Below, in pieces: positions 34,723 through 45,400 of a stretch of DNA of 64,000 nucleotides. Position 1 is the first letter of the stretch. Each line of letters starts with the position of its first letter. The stretch is from positions 82,729,903-82,793,902 of the forward strand of contig NC_135714.1 in the NCBI RefSeq assembly GCF_964656455.1. The letters are read 5' to 3'. The DNA is from Halichoerus grypus. Lineage: Eukaryota > Chordata > Mammalia > Carnivora > Phocidae. The position numbers and the translations under genes are program-made. The notes below the pieces were generated by a model. It did not search any database. It was not told the origin of the DNA and saw nothing but the letters and a program-made list of their open reading frames with translations.

Positions 34723-35611
34723 ATGACAAGACAGAAAAACTCACCTCAAAAAAAAGAACAAGAGGCAGTACTGACTGCCAGGGACGTAAATACGGACATT
34801 AGTAAGATGTCAGAACTAGAGTTCAGAATGACGATTATAAAGATACTAGATGGGCTTGGAAAAAGCATGGAAGATACTAGAGAAACGCTTTCTGGAGAAA
34901 TAAAAGAACTAAAATCTAACTAAGTCAAAATCAAAAAGGCTATTAATGAGGTGCAATCAAAAACGGAGGCTCCAAATGCTAGGATAAATTAGGCAGAAGA
35001 AAGAATTAGTGACCTAGAAGACCAACTGATGGAGAATAAAGAAGCTGAGAAAAAGAGAGATAAACAACTACTGGATAACGAGGGCAGAATTCGAGAGATA
35101 GTGATATCATAAGACAAAACAATATTAAAATAATTGGGATCCCAGAAGAAGTACAAAGAGAGAGAGGGGCAGAAGGTATATTGGAGCAAATTATAGCAGA
35201 GAACTTCCCTAATTTGGGGAAGGAAACAGGCATCAAAACCCAGGAGGCACAGAGAACCCCCCTCAAAATCAATAAAAATAGGTCAACACCCCGACGTTTA
35301 ATAGTAAAACTTACAAGTCTCAGAGATAAGAGAAAATTCTGAAAGCAGCTCAGGACAAGAGGTCTGTAACCTACAATGGTAGAAATATTAGATTAGCAGC
35401 AGACCTATCCACAGAGACCTGGCAGGCCAGAAAGGACTGGCATGATATATTTAGAGCACTAAACGAGAAAAATATGCAGCCAAGAATACTATATCCAGCT
35501 AGGCTGTCATTGAAAATAGAAGGAGAGATAAAAAGCTTCCAGGACAAACAAAAACTAAAGGAATTTGCAAACAGGAAACCAGCCCTACAAGAAATATTGA
35601 AAGGGGTCCTC
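34723..35611 (+). pseudogene. LINE-1 ORF1 remnant
   Basis: ORF1p is the RNA-binding chaperone of LINE-1 retrotransposition. The frame starts at ATG 34723 and is open for 66 codons (Lys/Glu-rich, coiled-coil-like). A TAA at 34921-34923, probably from CAA, interrupts it, and a second in-frame stop, TAG, lies at 34990-34992. Near 35090-35120 the frame is lost, consistent with a deletion. The C-terminal domain is readable to 35611, including a YNGRNIRLAADLSTETWQ-like stretch near 35371-35430. The expected stop around 35612 reads CAA, so the last frame runs on into ORF2. Confidence 0.9.
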
Positions 35612-36536
35612 CAAGCAAAGAGAGAGCCTAAAAGTAACATAGACCAGAAAGGAACAGAGACAATATATAGTAACAGTCATCTTACAGACAATACAATGGC
35701 ACTAAATTCATATCTTTCAATAGTTACCCTGAATGTAAATGGGCTAAATGCCCAATCAAAAGATACAGGTTTTCAGATTGCATAAAAAAACAAGACCCAT
35801 CAATATGCTGTCTGCAAGAGACTCATTTTAGACCCAAAGACACCCCCAGATTGAAAGTGAGGGAGTGGAAAACCATTTACCACATTAATGGACACCAAAA
35901 GAATGCTGGGGTGGCAATCCTTATATCAGACAAATTAGATTTTAAACCAAAGACTATAATAAGAGATAAGGAAGGACACTATATCATACTTAAAGGGTCT
36001 ATCCAACAAGAAGATCTGACAATTGTAAATATCTATGCCCCTAACATGGGAGCAGCCAATTATATAAGCCAGTTCATAACAAAATCAAAGAAACACATAG
36101 ACAATACAATAATAGTAGGGGACTTTAAGAACAGGAGAACAGATCAATGCAACTAGGAGCTGGTTCTTTGAAAGAATTAATAAGATTGATAAACCCCTGA
36201 CCAGACTTATCAAAAAGAAAAGAGAAAGGACCCAAATAAATAAAATCATGAATGAAAGAGGAGAGAACACAACTAACACCAAAGAAATACAAACAATTAT
36301 AAGAACATATTATGAGCAACTATATGGCAGCAAATTAGATAATCTGGAAGAAATGGATGCATTCCTAGAGATGTATAAACTACCAAAACTGAACCAGGAA
36401 GAAACAGAAAACCTGAACAGACCCATAACCACTAAGGAAATTGAAGCAGTAATCAAAAATCTCCCAACAAAGAAGAGCCCAGGGCCAGATGGCTTCCCAG
36501 GGGAATTCTACCAAACATTTAAAGAAGAATTAATAC

Positions 36537-36745
36537 TGGGGCGCCTGGGTGGCTCGGTTGGTTAAGCGACTGCCTTCGGCTCAGGTCATGATCCTGGAGT
36601 CCCGGGATCAAGTCCCACATCGGGCTCCCTGCTCAGCAGGGGGTCTGTTTCTCCCTCTGCCCTCTTCCCTCTCGTGCTCTCTGTCTCTCATTCTCTCTCT
36701 CTCAAATAAATAAATAAAATCTTTAAAAAAAAAATAAAATAAAAT
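36537..36745 (+). mobile_element. CAN-SINE nested in LINE-1 ORF2, 16-bp TSD
   Basis: Sense SINE with a well-preserved head (GGGGCGCCTGGGTGGCTCGG) and an AAATAAATAAATAAAATCTT tail extended by AAAATAAAATAAAAT. AAAGAAGAATTAATAC flanks it perfectly (36521-36536 and 36746-36761). Removing it restores continuous LINE-1 sequence, so it landed after the LINE-1. Confidence 0.98.
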
Positions 36746-38983
36746 AAAGAAGAATTAATACCTATTCTTCTGAAACTGTTCCAAAAACTAGAAATGGAAG
36801 GAAAACTTCCAAACCCATTTTATGAGGCCAGCATTACCTTGATCCCCAAATCAGACAAAGACCCCATCAAAAAGGAGAATTACAGACCAATATCCCTGAT
36901 GAACATGGATGCAAAAATTCTCACCAAAATACTAGCCAATAGGATCCAACAGTACATTAAAAGGATTATTCACCAAGACCAAGTGGGATTTATTCCTGGG
37001 CTGCAAGGTTGGTTCAACATCTGCAAATCAATCAATGTGATACAATACATTAATAAAAGAAAGAACAAGAACCATATGATCCTCTCAATAGATGCAGAAA
37101 AAGCCTTTGACAAAAGTACAGCATCCTTTTTTGATTAAGAAAGGATTCACACTCTTCAGAGTGTAGGGATAGAGGGTACATACCTCAATATCATAAAAGC
37201 CATCTATGAAACACCCACAGTGAATATCATTCTCAATGGGGAAAAACTGAGAGCTTTCCCCCTAAGGTCAGGAACACAGCAGGGATGTCCACTATCACCA
37301 CTGCTATTCAACATAGTACTAGAAGTCCTAGCCACAGCAATCAGACAACAAAAAGAAATAAAAGGCATCTGAAGTGGCAAAGAAGAAGCGAAACTCTCAC
37401 TCTTTACAGATGATATGATACTTTATGTGGAAAACCCAAATGACTCCACCCCAAAACTGCTAGAACTCATACAGGAATTCAGTAAAGTGGCAGGATAGAA
37501 AATCAATGCACAGAAATCAGTGGCATTCCTATACACCAACAACAAGACAGAAGAAAGAGAAATTAAGGAGTCGATCCCATTTACAATTGCACCCAAAACC
37601 ATAAGATACCTAGGAATAAATCTAACCAAAGAGGCAAAGAATCTATACTCAGAAAACTATAAAATACTCATGAAAGAAATTGAAGAAGACACAAAGAAAT
37701 GGAAAAACGTTCCATGCTCATGGATTGGAAGAACAAATATTGTGAAATGTCAATGCTACCTAGAGCAATCTACACATTTAAAGCAATCCTTATCAAAATA
37801 TCATCAACTTTTTTCAAAGAAATGGAACAAATAATCCTAAAATTTGTATGGAACCAGAAAAGACTCTGAATAGCCAGAGGAATGTTGAAAAAGAAAAGCA
37901 AAGCTGGTGGCCTCACAATTCCGGACTTCAAGCTCTATTACAAAGCTGTAATCATCAAGACAGTATGGTACTGGCACAAAAACAGACACATAGATCAATG
38001 GAACAGAACAGAGAGCTCAGAAATGGACCCTCAACTCTATGGTCCACTAATCTTCGACAAAGCAGGAAAGAATGTCCAATGGAAAAAAGACAGTCTCTTC
38101 AACAAATGGTGTTGGGAAAATTGGACAGCCACATGCAGAAGAATGAAACTGGACCATTTCCTTATACCACACACAAAAATGACTCAATATGGTTGAAAGA
38201 CCTCAATGTGAAACAGGAGTCCATCAAAATCCTAGAGGAGCACACAGGCAGCAATCTCTTCGACCTCAGCTGCAGCAACTTCTTCCTAGAAACATTGCCA
38301 AAGGCAAGGCAAGGGAAGCAAGGGCAAAAATGAACTATTGGGACTTCATCAAGATAAAAAGCTTCTGCACAGCAAAGGAAACAGTAAACAAAACCAAAAG
38401 ACAACTGACAGAATGGGAGAAGATATTTGTAAATGACATATCAGATAAAGGGCTAGTATCCCAAATCTATAAAGAACTTATTAAACTCAATACCCAAAGT
38501 CCAAATAATCCAATCAAGAAATGGGCAGAAGACATGAACAGACATTTTTCCAAAGAAGACATCCAAATGGCCAACAGACACATGAAAAAGTGCTCAACAT
38601 CACTTGGCATCAGGGAAATCCCAATCAAAACCTCAATGAGGTGGTATCAGAATGACTAAAATTAACAAGTCAGGAAACGACAGATGTTGGCAAGGATGCA
38701 GAGAAAGGGGAACCCTCCTACACTGTTGGTGGGAATGCTAGCTGGTGCAACCACTCTGGAAAACAGTATGGAGGTTCCTCAAAAAGTTGAAAATAGAGCT
38801 GCCCTATGACCCAGCAATTGCACTACTGGGTATTTACCCCAAAGATACAAATGTAGTGATCTGAAGGGGTACATGCACCCTGATGTTTATAGCATCAATG
38901 TCCACAATAGACAAACTATGAAAAGAGCCAAGATGTCCATCAAAAGATGAATGGATAAAGAAGATGTGGTATATATATGTATT

Positions 38984-39000
38984 TGTGTGTGTGTGTGTGT

Positions 39001-39032
<32 letters not shown>
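38984..39032. repeat. (GT)n(AC)n inverted microsatellite
   Basis: Nine GT units (38985-39002) directly joined to fourteen AC units (39003-39030). The join makes a perfect palindrome with arms of 19 bases and no spacer, centred between 39002 and 39003. It lies in the ORF2 3' region, where other copies such as 2835-2850 have only a short TATATATA stretch. Confidence 0.96.
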
Positions 39033-39033
<1 letters not shown>

Positions 39034-39344
39034 AGAATATTATGCAGCCATCAAAAAAAGAAATCTTGCCATTTGCAATGACATGGATAGAACTAGAGGG
39101 TATTATGCTAAGCAAAATAAGTCAATCAGAGAAAGACATGTTATCATATGATCTCACTGATATGAGGAACTCAATCTCAGGAAACAAACTGAGGGTTGCT
39201 GGAGTGGTTGGGGCTTTGAGGGATGGGGTGGCTGGGTGATAGACATTGGGGAGGGTATGTGTTATGGTGAGCACTGTGAATTGTGTAAGACTGATGAATC
39301 ACAGACCTGTACCTCTGAAACAAATAATACATTATATGTTAGAA

Positions 39345-39918
39345 AAAAAGAGAGAGAGAATACAGTAGGAAGGGAAAAATGAAGGGGGGGAATCGGAGGG
39401 GGAGATGAACCATGAGAGACTATGGACTCTGAGAAACAAACTGAGGGTTCTAGAGGGGAGGGGGTTGGGGGGGATGGGTTAGCCTGGTGATCGGTATTAA
39501 AGAGGGCACGTATTGAAAGGAGCACTGGGTGTTATACGCAAACAATGAATCATGGAACACTACATCAAAAACTAATGATGTAACAATGAATCATGGAACA
39601 CTACATCTAAAACTAATGATGTAATGTATGGGGATTAACATAACAATAAAAAAATCTTCAAAAAAAAAAGAAGAAGATAGCAGGAGGGGAAGAATGAAGG
39701 GGGGGAAATCGGAGGGGGAGACGAACCATGAGAGATGATGGACTCTGAGAAACAAACTGAGGGTTCTAGAGGGGAGGGGGGTGGGAGGATGGGTTAGCCT
39801 GATGATGGGTAATAAAGAGGGCACGTTCTGCATGGGGCACTGGGTGTTATGCACAAACAATGAATCATGGAACACTACATCAAAAACTAATGATGTAATA
39901 TATGGTGATTAACATGAC
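39345..39918 (+). repeat. LINE-1 3' UTR module present twice (period about 316 bp)
   Basis: The G-rich module (CATGAGAGACTATGGACTCT then GAGAAACAAACTGAGGG) starts at 39411 and again at 39727. Each copy is preceded by an A-rich tract and GAAGAATGAA/GGAAAAATGAA-like sequence, and followed by AACAATGAATCATGGAACAC. The first copy ends with its own AATAAA-type end and A run (39640-39670). Confidence 0.93.
39541..39622 (+). repeat. 41-bp tandem duplication
   Basis: AACAATGAATCATGGAACAC and the next 21 bases occur at 39541 and 39582, differing at one base (CATCAAAA against CATCTAAA). Confidence 0.95.
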
Positions 39919-40039
39919 AATAAAAATTTAAAAAAAACTAATGATGTAATGTATGGTGATTAACATAACATAATAATAAAATAACTAATGATGTAATGTA
40001 TGTTGATTAACATAACGTAATAAAATAAAATTTAAAAAA
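39885..40039 (+). repeat. Three terminal repeats of the LINE-1 end
   Basis: AACTAATGATGTAAT begins at 39885, 39936 and 39983, each followed by GTATGGTGATTAACATAAC-like sequence and an AATAAAA-type A-rich stretch. Periods are 51 and 47 bases. Confidence 0.92.
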
Positions 40040-40078
40040 AGTTAAACATAAGTTTACCATTAAAAAAAACAAAAAAAG

Positions 40079-40263
40079 GGGTGCCTGGGTGGCTCAGTTG
40101 GTTAAGCAGCTGCCTTTGGCTCAGGTCATGATCCCAGGGTCCTGGGATCGAGCCCCACATCGGGCTCCCTGCTCGCCGGGGAGCCTGCTTCTCCCTCTCC
40201 CTCCGTCTGCCTCTCTGCCTACTTGTTCTCTCTCTCTATCTCTCTGTCAAATAAATAAATAAA

Positions 40264-40293
<30 letters not shown>
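40079..40293 (+). mobile_element. CAN-SINE in the LINE-1 A-tail
   Basis: Sense SINE starting GGTGCCTGGGTGGCTCAGTT after an A-rich stretch, ending AAATAAATAAATAAAATCTT and A24. The right flank begins CTTACAGGTACAAAATAAA, the probable right TSD of the LINE-1. The SINE therefore inserted into the poly(A) tail. Its own TSD is hidden in A-runs. Confidence 0.96.
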
Positions 40294-40295
<2 letters not shown>

Positions 40296-40312
40296 TACAG
40301 GTACAAAATAAA

Positions 40313-41230
40313 TTTGGGATCATACTACACATGATATAATTTTATTTTTGTTCCATTTAGCATTATTGAGATGAGTTTTTCAATTCATTGAACATTGCTC
40401 TATGACTTGATTTTTAATGGCAGCATAATATTCTAGTGCATGAATGAATATTTATTTGGTCAATTCTCATTTTAGAAACTTTGTTTCCCCATTTTTAATA
40501 TTATAAACAATGTTATAACTATCATTGCATGTAACCTTTAAATGTATTCCTATTTGCTTGGAATAAATTACTAGAAGCATACTAGTTGGATCAAAAATTT
40601 AATATTTTTAAGGATTTGGATACATATTTTTACATTACTCTTTTAGAAAAGTTGCACCAATTTACACTGTTAGCTGATATAATGAGAATGCTATTTGCCC
40701 TGCATTCTCATGGAGTTTTTTAAATGAACATGTTTCACAAATTAATAGATAAAAAAGTATCTTACTATTTAATATGCATTTATTTGGTTGCTATTGAAGA
40801 TGAATATTTCTTCCTAAAGGTAGTGACCATTCTTCTCTTTATTTTTTTAAGTTGTCCATTTATATTCTTTGTCTAGTTTTTTCAACAGGCATCTGCATTT
40901 TTTTTGTAATCATTTCTAAGAACTTTTTAAATCAAGAATATTGAAACTTCTTCATTCATATTAAATTCTTCCTATTACTTGTTTTACTTTTAGGATATTA
41001 TTTTCTTTACATAAATTTCATTTTTATGTAATCATACTTACTATTTCCTGTGGCTTCTGCTTTTGCTCTTATTCCCTCTCCATGCCAAGATGAAACATAT
41101 TCATATATTTTTTATAACTTTTTTGTCATTCCATATATTATATATATAACTTTTTAATATCCCTGAAATTATTTTGGAGTATAGTTTGAGATACAGCTCT
41201 AATTGTATTTTTCTCCCAAATAGTTTGTAT
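40313..41230 (-). mobile_element. Old LINE-1 ORF2 end, antisense
   Basis: TTTTAATGGCAGCATAATAT, AATAAATTACTAGAAGCATA, GTTGGATCAAAAATTTAATA and GTTGCACCAATTTACACTGT are in the order of the reverse complement of an old LINE-1 ORF2 C-terminal region; 40790-41000 continues leftward in the element. Strongly diverged (L1M type). Confidence 0.75.
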
Positions 41231-43129
41231 GTTGGCTCTACAGTTTCTGATGAATAATATGTATTATTTCCCCACTAATATAGTATTACAACTTAAGATA
41301 AAGTATAAGTCATTAGAAAGCAACTCCTACATGCAAGTACAACTCTTTTTGTTTGCCCCCATCCTGGAATAGCATGCGGAGGAAGTGTCTATGTTCTATC
41401 CCAGTGTCATCTCCCCTCATGCCCTATAACATCATAGCCTGTAACATTGATCTCAGATCCCCACAGCACAAAATACCAACAATTTCTTCAACTCTTTTTC
41501 CTCCATATATCTCAAATCTGCCAGCTTCTCTGCTGTCACCTTCTATAAACCACTGACATTTCTTGCATAAACTACTAAAAATGCCTCGTAACTGATCTTA
41601 CACCTCTGTCTCTCTCTCTCCAAATCATTCTCTACATAGTATCTCTATTGCATTATATATATATTAAATACATTTACTTGTGTGTGTGTGTGTCTCAGAG
41701 AGTACCTCCTTCTAGAAGAAGAGGAACACATCTGAAAGGAAGTTATATCCCTTCATAATATCACCCAGGGAGAATCCCAGGGAGACCAGAGTGATGAGAG
41801 AAGCCCTGTGAAATAGGTTAGGTTTGGGGATGTAAAAGCGGCATGGCTACACAGAATACACATAGACTTGGATAAACATATACACATATGTATATATATA
41901 ACATTTTAAAATAATATAACAAATAGGTATTTAAATATGTAAACAACAATTTTAGATTTTAAAAACCTTTTATTATAATAAAATACACATAACAATAAAT
42001 TGAACAAGTCCTCCTTCTCCACTCCCCACAGACTGAGAGAGATTATACCTTAAGGAAACCAGAAAGATCCCTCAGTTAGTGAAACCTGGGCAGCTACCTT
42101 GGCCTTTCTCCCCTGTTCCAGGAACTTCCTCCTAAATGCTGGTACAAAAGAATTCAACTCTTTCAAAGAGAAATTATATGAAGGGGTAAACCCAATGTCT
42201 ATATGATGAAACTATGAACAAATAGTATGTAGAAAAATTTCTCTGCATATGAAGAAAACATGCCAGAAATATATTGCCACAAGGTAGATGAAAATAATAA
42301 TCTAATTCTAACTTGAATAAGGAAAATAAGGAGGTAATTGCATCTATGAAGACAGACCAGAAACAGTAATACAAGAATTTGGTGGAAGCTATAGCCAACA
42401 AGGGGAAACAAGAACCAGAAAACTGGAGGGAAGTGGAAAGTGGTAGAATTCAGGAGAGAAACAGATGTAGATGATAAAAGTATTTGAGGGATGAAGGCTA
42501 AATTACAAGGACATAAGAGTGAATAAACATCACAGAAAGTGTAACAAGAATGAGATGAGTTAATGATAAAAAAAAAAAAGGCAAACAAAAAGAGGCAGAA
42601 AACAAGAAAGAGGTTTCAAAAGAACAGAAAGAAATTTTACTCTTTAGTAGAAAGACAAGAGATTGAATATATACATATTTAAAATTCCTGAAGAAAACCA
42701 AGACATGGAGCAGAACAAAACTTTTCAAATTATCAATAAAAAAACATTTCTAAAATAAAGGGAAAAAATGAGAATTTATATAAAGAAACACTATAGGAGA
42801 ACACAGGAACTAAGGAGGGTGGCGGCCACTAGGGATAAATTGCCAGAATGGGAAGGATAGGGACAGGGGTAGGAGCAAGATTTCTGTGCTCCTCTCTCTT
42901 CACATGGTTTTGATTTGGGAGTATTTGAATGTATCACCTATTAAAAATATAATAAAATTTTTAAATGCCTGTCACATGGTAAATAAATCCTTTAGATTAT
43001 AAGCTATTTTTATAGGCTTCATGGTTTTTTGTTTGTTTTTTATTTTTATATGAGGAAAGTTCTTTCCAAGCTTGCTTGATCTCTGTAAACTGAGTATGTG
43101 GTTGGTCTTGGGCCCTTTCCTTCATTTAC
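41231..43129. other. Mostly unrecognised, with a short (GT)n
   Basis: A (TG)7-type tract lies at 41680-41692. 41510-41640 weakly resembles a common mammalian repeat (CTCTGCTGTCACCTTCTATA; CTACTAAAAATGCCTCGTAA). 42174-42728 has minus-strand frames of 75-129 codons in A-rich sequence with no domain that I know; this may be old LINE-1 but I cannot place it. Confidence 0.35.
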
Positions 43130-43475
43130 CTGGTGCTTGTTATAATTCACTTAGTTGTTCACCAAATAGTTATTGTCTACTTTGTGCCAGTTATTGTCTA
43201 CTTCTAGCCATTCACTACATCAGTGAAAATATAAACAAGACAAATCTTCCTGTTCATGGAGTTTATATTCTTGTTGCAAGGGAAGGGGAGAAAGAATCAT
43301 ATATATATCTAAATATATACATATATGTAAAATGTATAGTATGTTAGATGATGGTAAGTATTCTAGGAAAAAGTAAAACAAATAATAGTGTAGGGAGTGG
43401 GGGAGGTGTGAAGGTGCTTGAAATTTTGGACAAGGTCTTCAGGAAAGTCTGCTGGGGAAAGAGATTCTTTTATTG
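43130..43475 (+). mobile_element. Mammalian-wide medium-reiteration repeat
   Basis: CACCAAATAGTTATTGTCTA, CATCAGTGAAAATATAAACA, TTCATGGAGTTTATATTCTT and TGTTAGATGATGGTAAGTAT follow the order of an abundant old repeat (count phrase, 'stock' phrase, then the AGTGCT/GGAAAAA region). Family not named. Confidence 0.6.
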
Positions 43476-44704
43476 TAACCTAAAATAGCCCCTGGCCAGA
43501 TTTCTGCTATTTTGTAGGTATTTAATTTGGACATTTTAGGCAGAAGGAGGAATTTCCTGGTTTTATTTTGACTTATTTCCATAAGAAATAAATTTTATTT
43601 TTAAAATCTTCTTAAGTGTTTTGTGATTCTTTCCTTATTAGAAATGGTGAATTAAAACAAACCAACCCTCAAACAAATAAAATTGTGATTTATCAAGTCC
43701 TCCATTCCAGTCTTCTTGGTTTAAGGAGATACCCACATATAAATGACTTTTAGTGCAAATGCATTACTAGGAAAGTTGAATTGGGGTTAAAAAGTTATTA
43801 GACAGAGGACGGTGGGGAGAGGTTATGGAAGAGTTGTAATTCTACTAGAAAGCAGTTCCTACAACCTAAGTTGGAGGCTTCTCTCTTTCTCATGAGTAAA
43901 AAGAATCTGTGTCCAAAATGTAGAAAATCTCCCACATGTGTTTTCTACACCTGCATTCCCCCACCACAAGGGAATCTTCTAATATTTTACTAATTCTATT
44001 ATTGACTTTGTAAAAACAGGTGGCTTTTACAAATTAAGTTTCTGGTGCTTTTGGAATTTTGAATCGTAAAAAAAAATACTTCCACATCTATTTAAATGAG
44101 AAGCTGAGGGCAGATGAATTAGGTATTGCTCATTTTCTGTCACGAGAACCTAGAGCTTTCTTTATTTTTATTTATTTATTTATTTTTAATTTAATTTAAT
44201 TTTATTCCAAGTATTTCATGTATATAATTTGAAAAGTTAGACAATTTTTTAAGGCTTATAATGAGAAATGAAAACCCTGGGCTCCATTCTGTCACAATCT
44301 TATTATTATACCCCAGTGGAAACCATTTTCAGTATTTTAGCTTTTTGTTTTTGTTTTTACCATTACATTTCTAAATAGCATGCTCAGATTGCTATTTTTT
44401 TGACCTTTGAACTTCAGATATCATCCATAGAGTCCTATTGTGAAAGATGAGTATATAGTTCTTTTATGTCTGTTACCACACCCAAAGTTTTTTAGTTAAA
44501 TTATTTAGTGTTTACATTATTATGACTTGTTAATATTATTTATAATTGATACATACATTATACATTGCTTTCCTTGGTCATCGTTTGGTTGTTTTTTTCT
44601 TTTTTTTGAGTTGGTAAGTGATTCATTTTTTATTTTGCCTTCTTTCTTCTACACTTTTTATTAATTTACCACCATATTCTCACCAGAAATAGAAATCTCT
44701 TCTC
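43476..44704. other. No recognised feature
   Basis: AT-rich, with a (TTTA)n patch at 44161-44190. Nothing supported. Confidence 0.4.
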
Positions 44705-44718
44705 AAAGAGTCCAAACA

Positions 44719-44913
44719 GGGACACCTGGGTGGCGCAGTTGGTTAAGCGTCTGCCTTCAGCTCAGGTCATGATCCTGAGGTCCTGCATCATTGGGCTCCT
44801 TACTCAGTGGGGATTCTGCTTCTCCCTCTGCCTACCACCCCCCCCCCCCCGCGCTGTGTTTTCTTCCTCTCTCTCTGACAAATAAATAAAATCTCAAAAA
44901 AAAAAAAAAAAAA
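44719..44913 (+). mobile_element. CAN-SINE with 14-bp TSD and C13 run
   Basis: Sense SINE flanked by AAAGAGTCCAAACA (44705-44718 and 44914-44927). The CT-rich section has a run of 13 C at 44838-44850, and a short deletion removes the B-box neighbourhood (GTCCTGCATCATTGGGC). Confidence 0.97.
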
Positions 44914-44927
44914 AAAGAGTCCAAACA

Positions 44928-45169
44928 TATCAGGTAACATATCAGCTGTATTTATTTTTTGAGACCTTGCTTTTGGGAGTCTTCCATACCCACCCCCCTT
45001 CAATTTGGTCTTTTGCTTATTGGCTTTGCAGAAGTGTGGTCCAGAGCTTCCCCTTCCTGTTCATTGTGAAGATTTCCTAAGACTCTTTTGTCTGGATCCC
45101 ACGTTTTTTGGCTTTTGTGTCTTATTCTGGATTTATTCCCTTGATTTGGCAAGGAACGTCTTCTAGTAA
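44928..45169. other. No recognised feature
   Basis: Short interval, nothing supported. Confidence 0.4.
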
Positions 45170-45400
45170 TATAAGAAATAGATGACTGGAGTAAAATTGC
45201 TTGAGACTTTTCACCTCTGAAAAATATCTTTATTTTATTCTCACACTTCAGTAATTGTTTGGCTGGGTGTAAAATTCTAGATTGGAAATCACTTCCCAAA
45301 AGATTTGTGAAGGCTTTGCTAACTTAGTTCATTGTCTTCTAGTTTCCAGTGTTGCTATTGAAGTGTCTGATGCTATTTTTAAAACATTTTATTTTGAAAT
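45170..45400 (-). mobile_element. Old LINE-1 ORF1-end fragment, antisense
   Basis: GAAAAATATCTTTATTTTAT and TTGGCTGGGTGTAAAATTCT, then AGATTGGAAATCAC, mirror the motif at 2060-2100 and match the reverse complement of the ORF1 C-terminal region of old LINE-1. Confidence 0.6.

Larger units (their letters stand above)
35696..39165 (+). pseudogene. LINE-1 ORF2 remnant (endonuclease, reverse transcriptase)
   Basis: ORF2p nicks target DNA and copies LINE-1 RNA. ATG 35696 opens the endonuclease domain, which is readable with one frameshift near 35770 to about 36125. There the sequence jumps to the region just before the reverse transcriptase, so most of the second half of the endonuclease and the linker are missing. 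A SINE interrupts the frame at 36537. Reverse transcriptase sequence resumes at 36746. The catalytic doublet Asp-Asp is kept at 37410-37415, but the residue before it is Thr (ACA, 37407-37409) where LINE-1 normally has Ala. Other damage includes a stop at 37136-37138 after an insertion, and a short deletion near 38641. Non-functional. Confidence 0.92.
32955..40078 (+). mobile_element. Nearly full-length carnivoran LINE-1, inactive
   Basis: About 7.1 kb in sense orientation: 5' UTR (32955-34722), ORF1 remnant, ORF2 remnant interrupted by a SINE, and a rearranged 3' UTR ending in A-rich sequence. The 5' end GGAGCAGCAAGATGGTGGTG is intact-looking. The probable TSD is 32937-32954 against 40296-40312 (imperfect, TA..AGGTACA..ATA.AAA), with a SINE inserted in the A-tail between them. 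Stops, frameshifts, an internal deletion and the SINE make both ORFs non-functional. Low divergence from the other young copies suggests a fairly recent insertion. Confidence 0.95.

Noticed and set aside
38834..39151. Frames with Cys-Val and Thr-His repeats
   Set aside because: They translate the GT/AC microsatellite inside LINE-1 ORF2.
42174..42728. Overlapping minus-strand frames up to 129 codons
   Set aside because: Phe/Leu/Ser-rich translations of A-rich plus-strand DNA; typical of composition, not of a gene.
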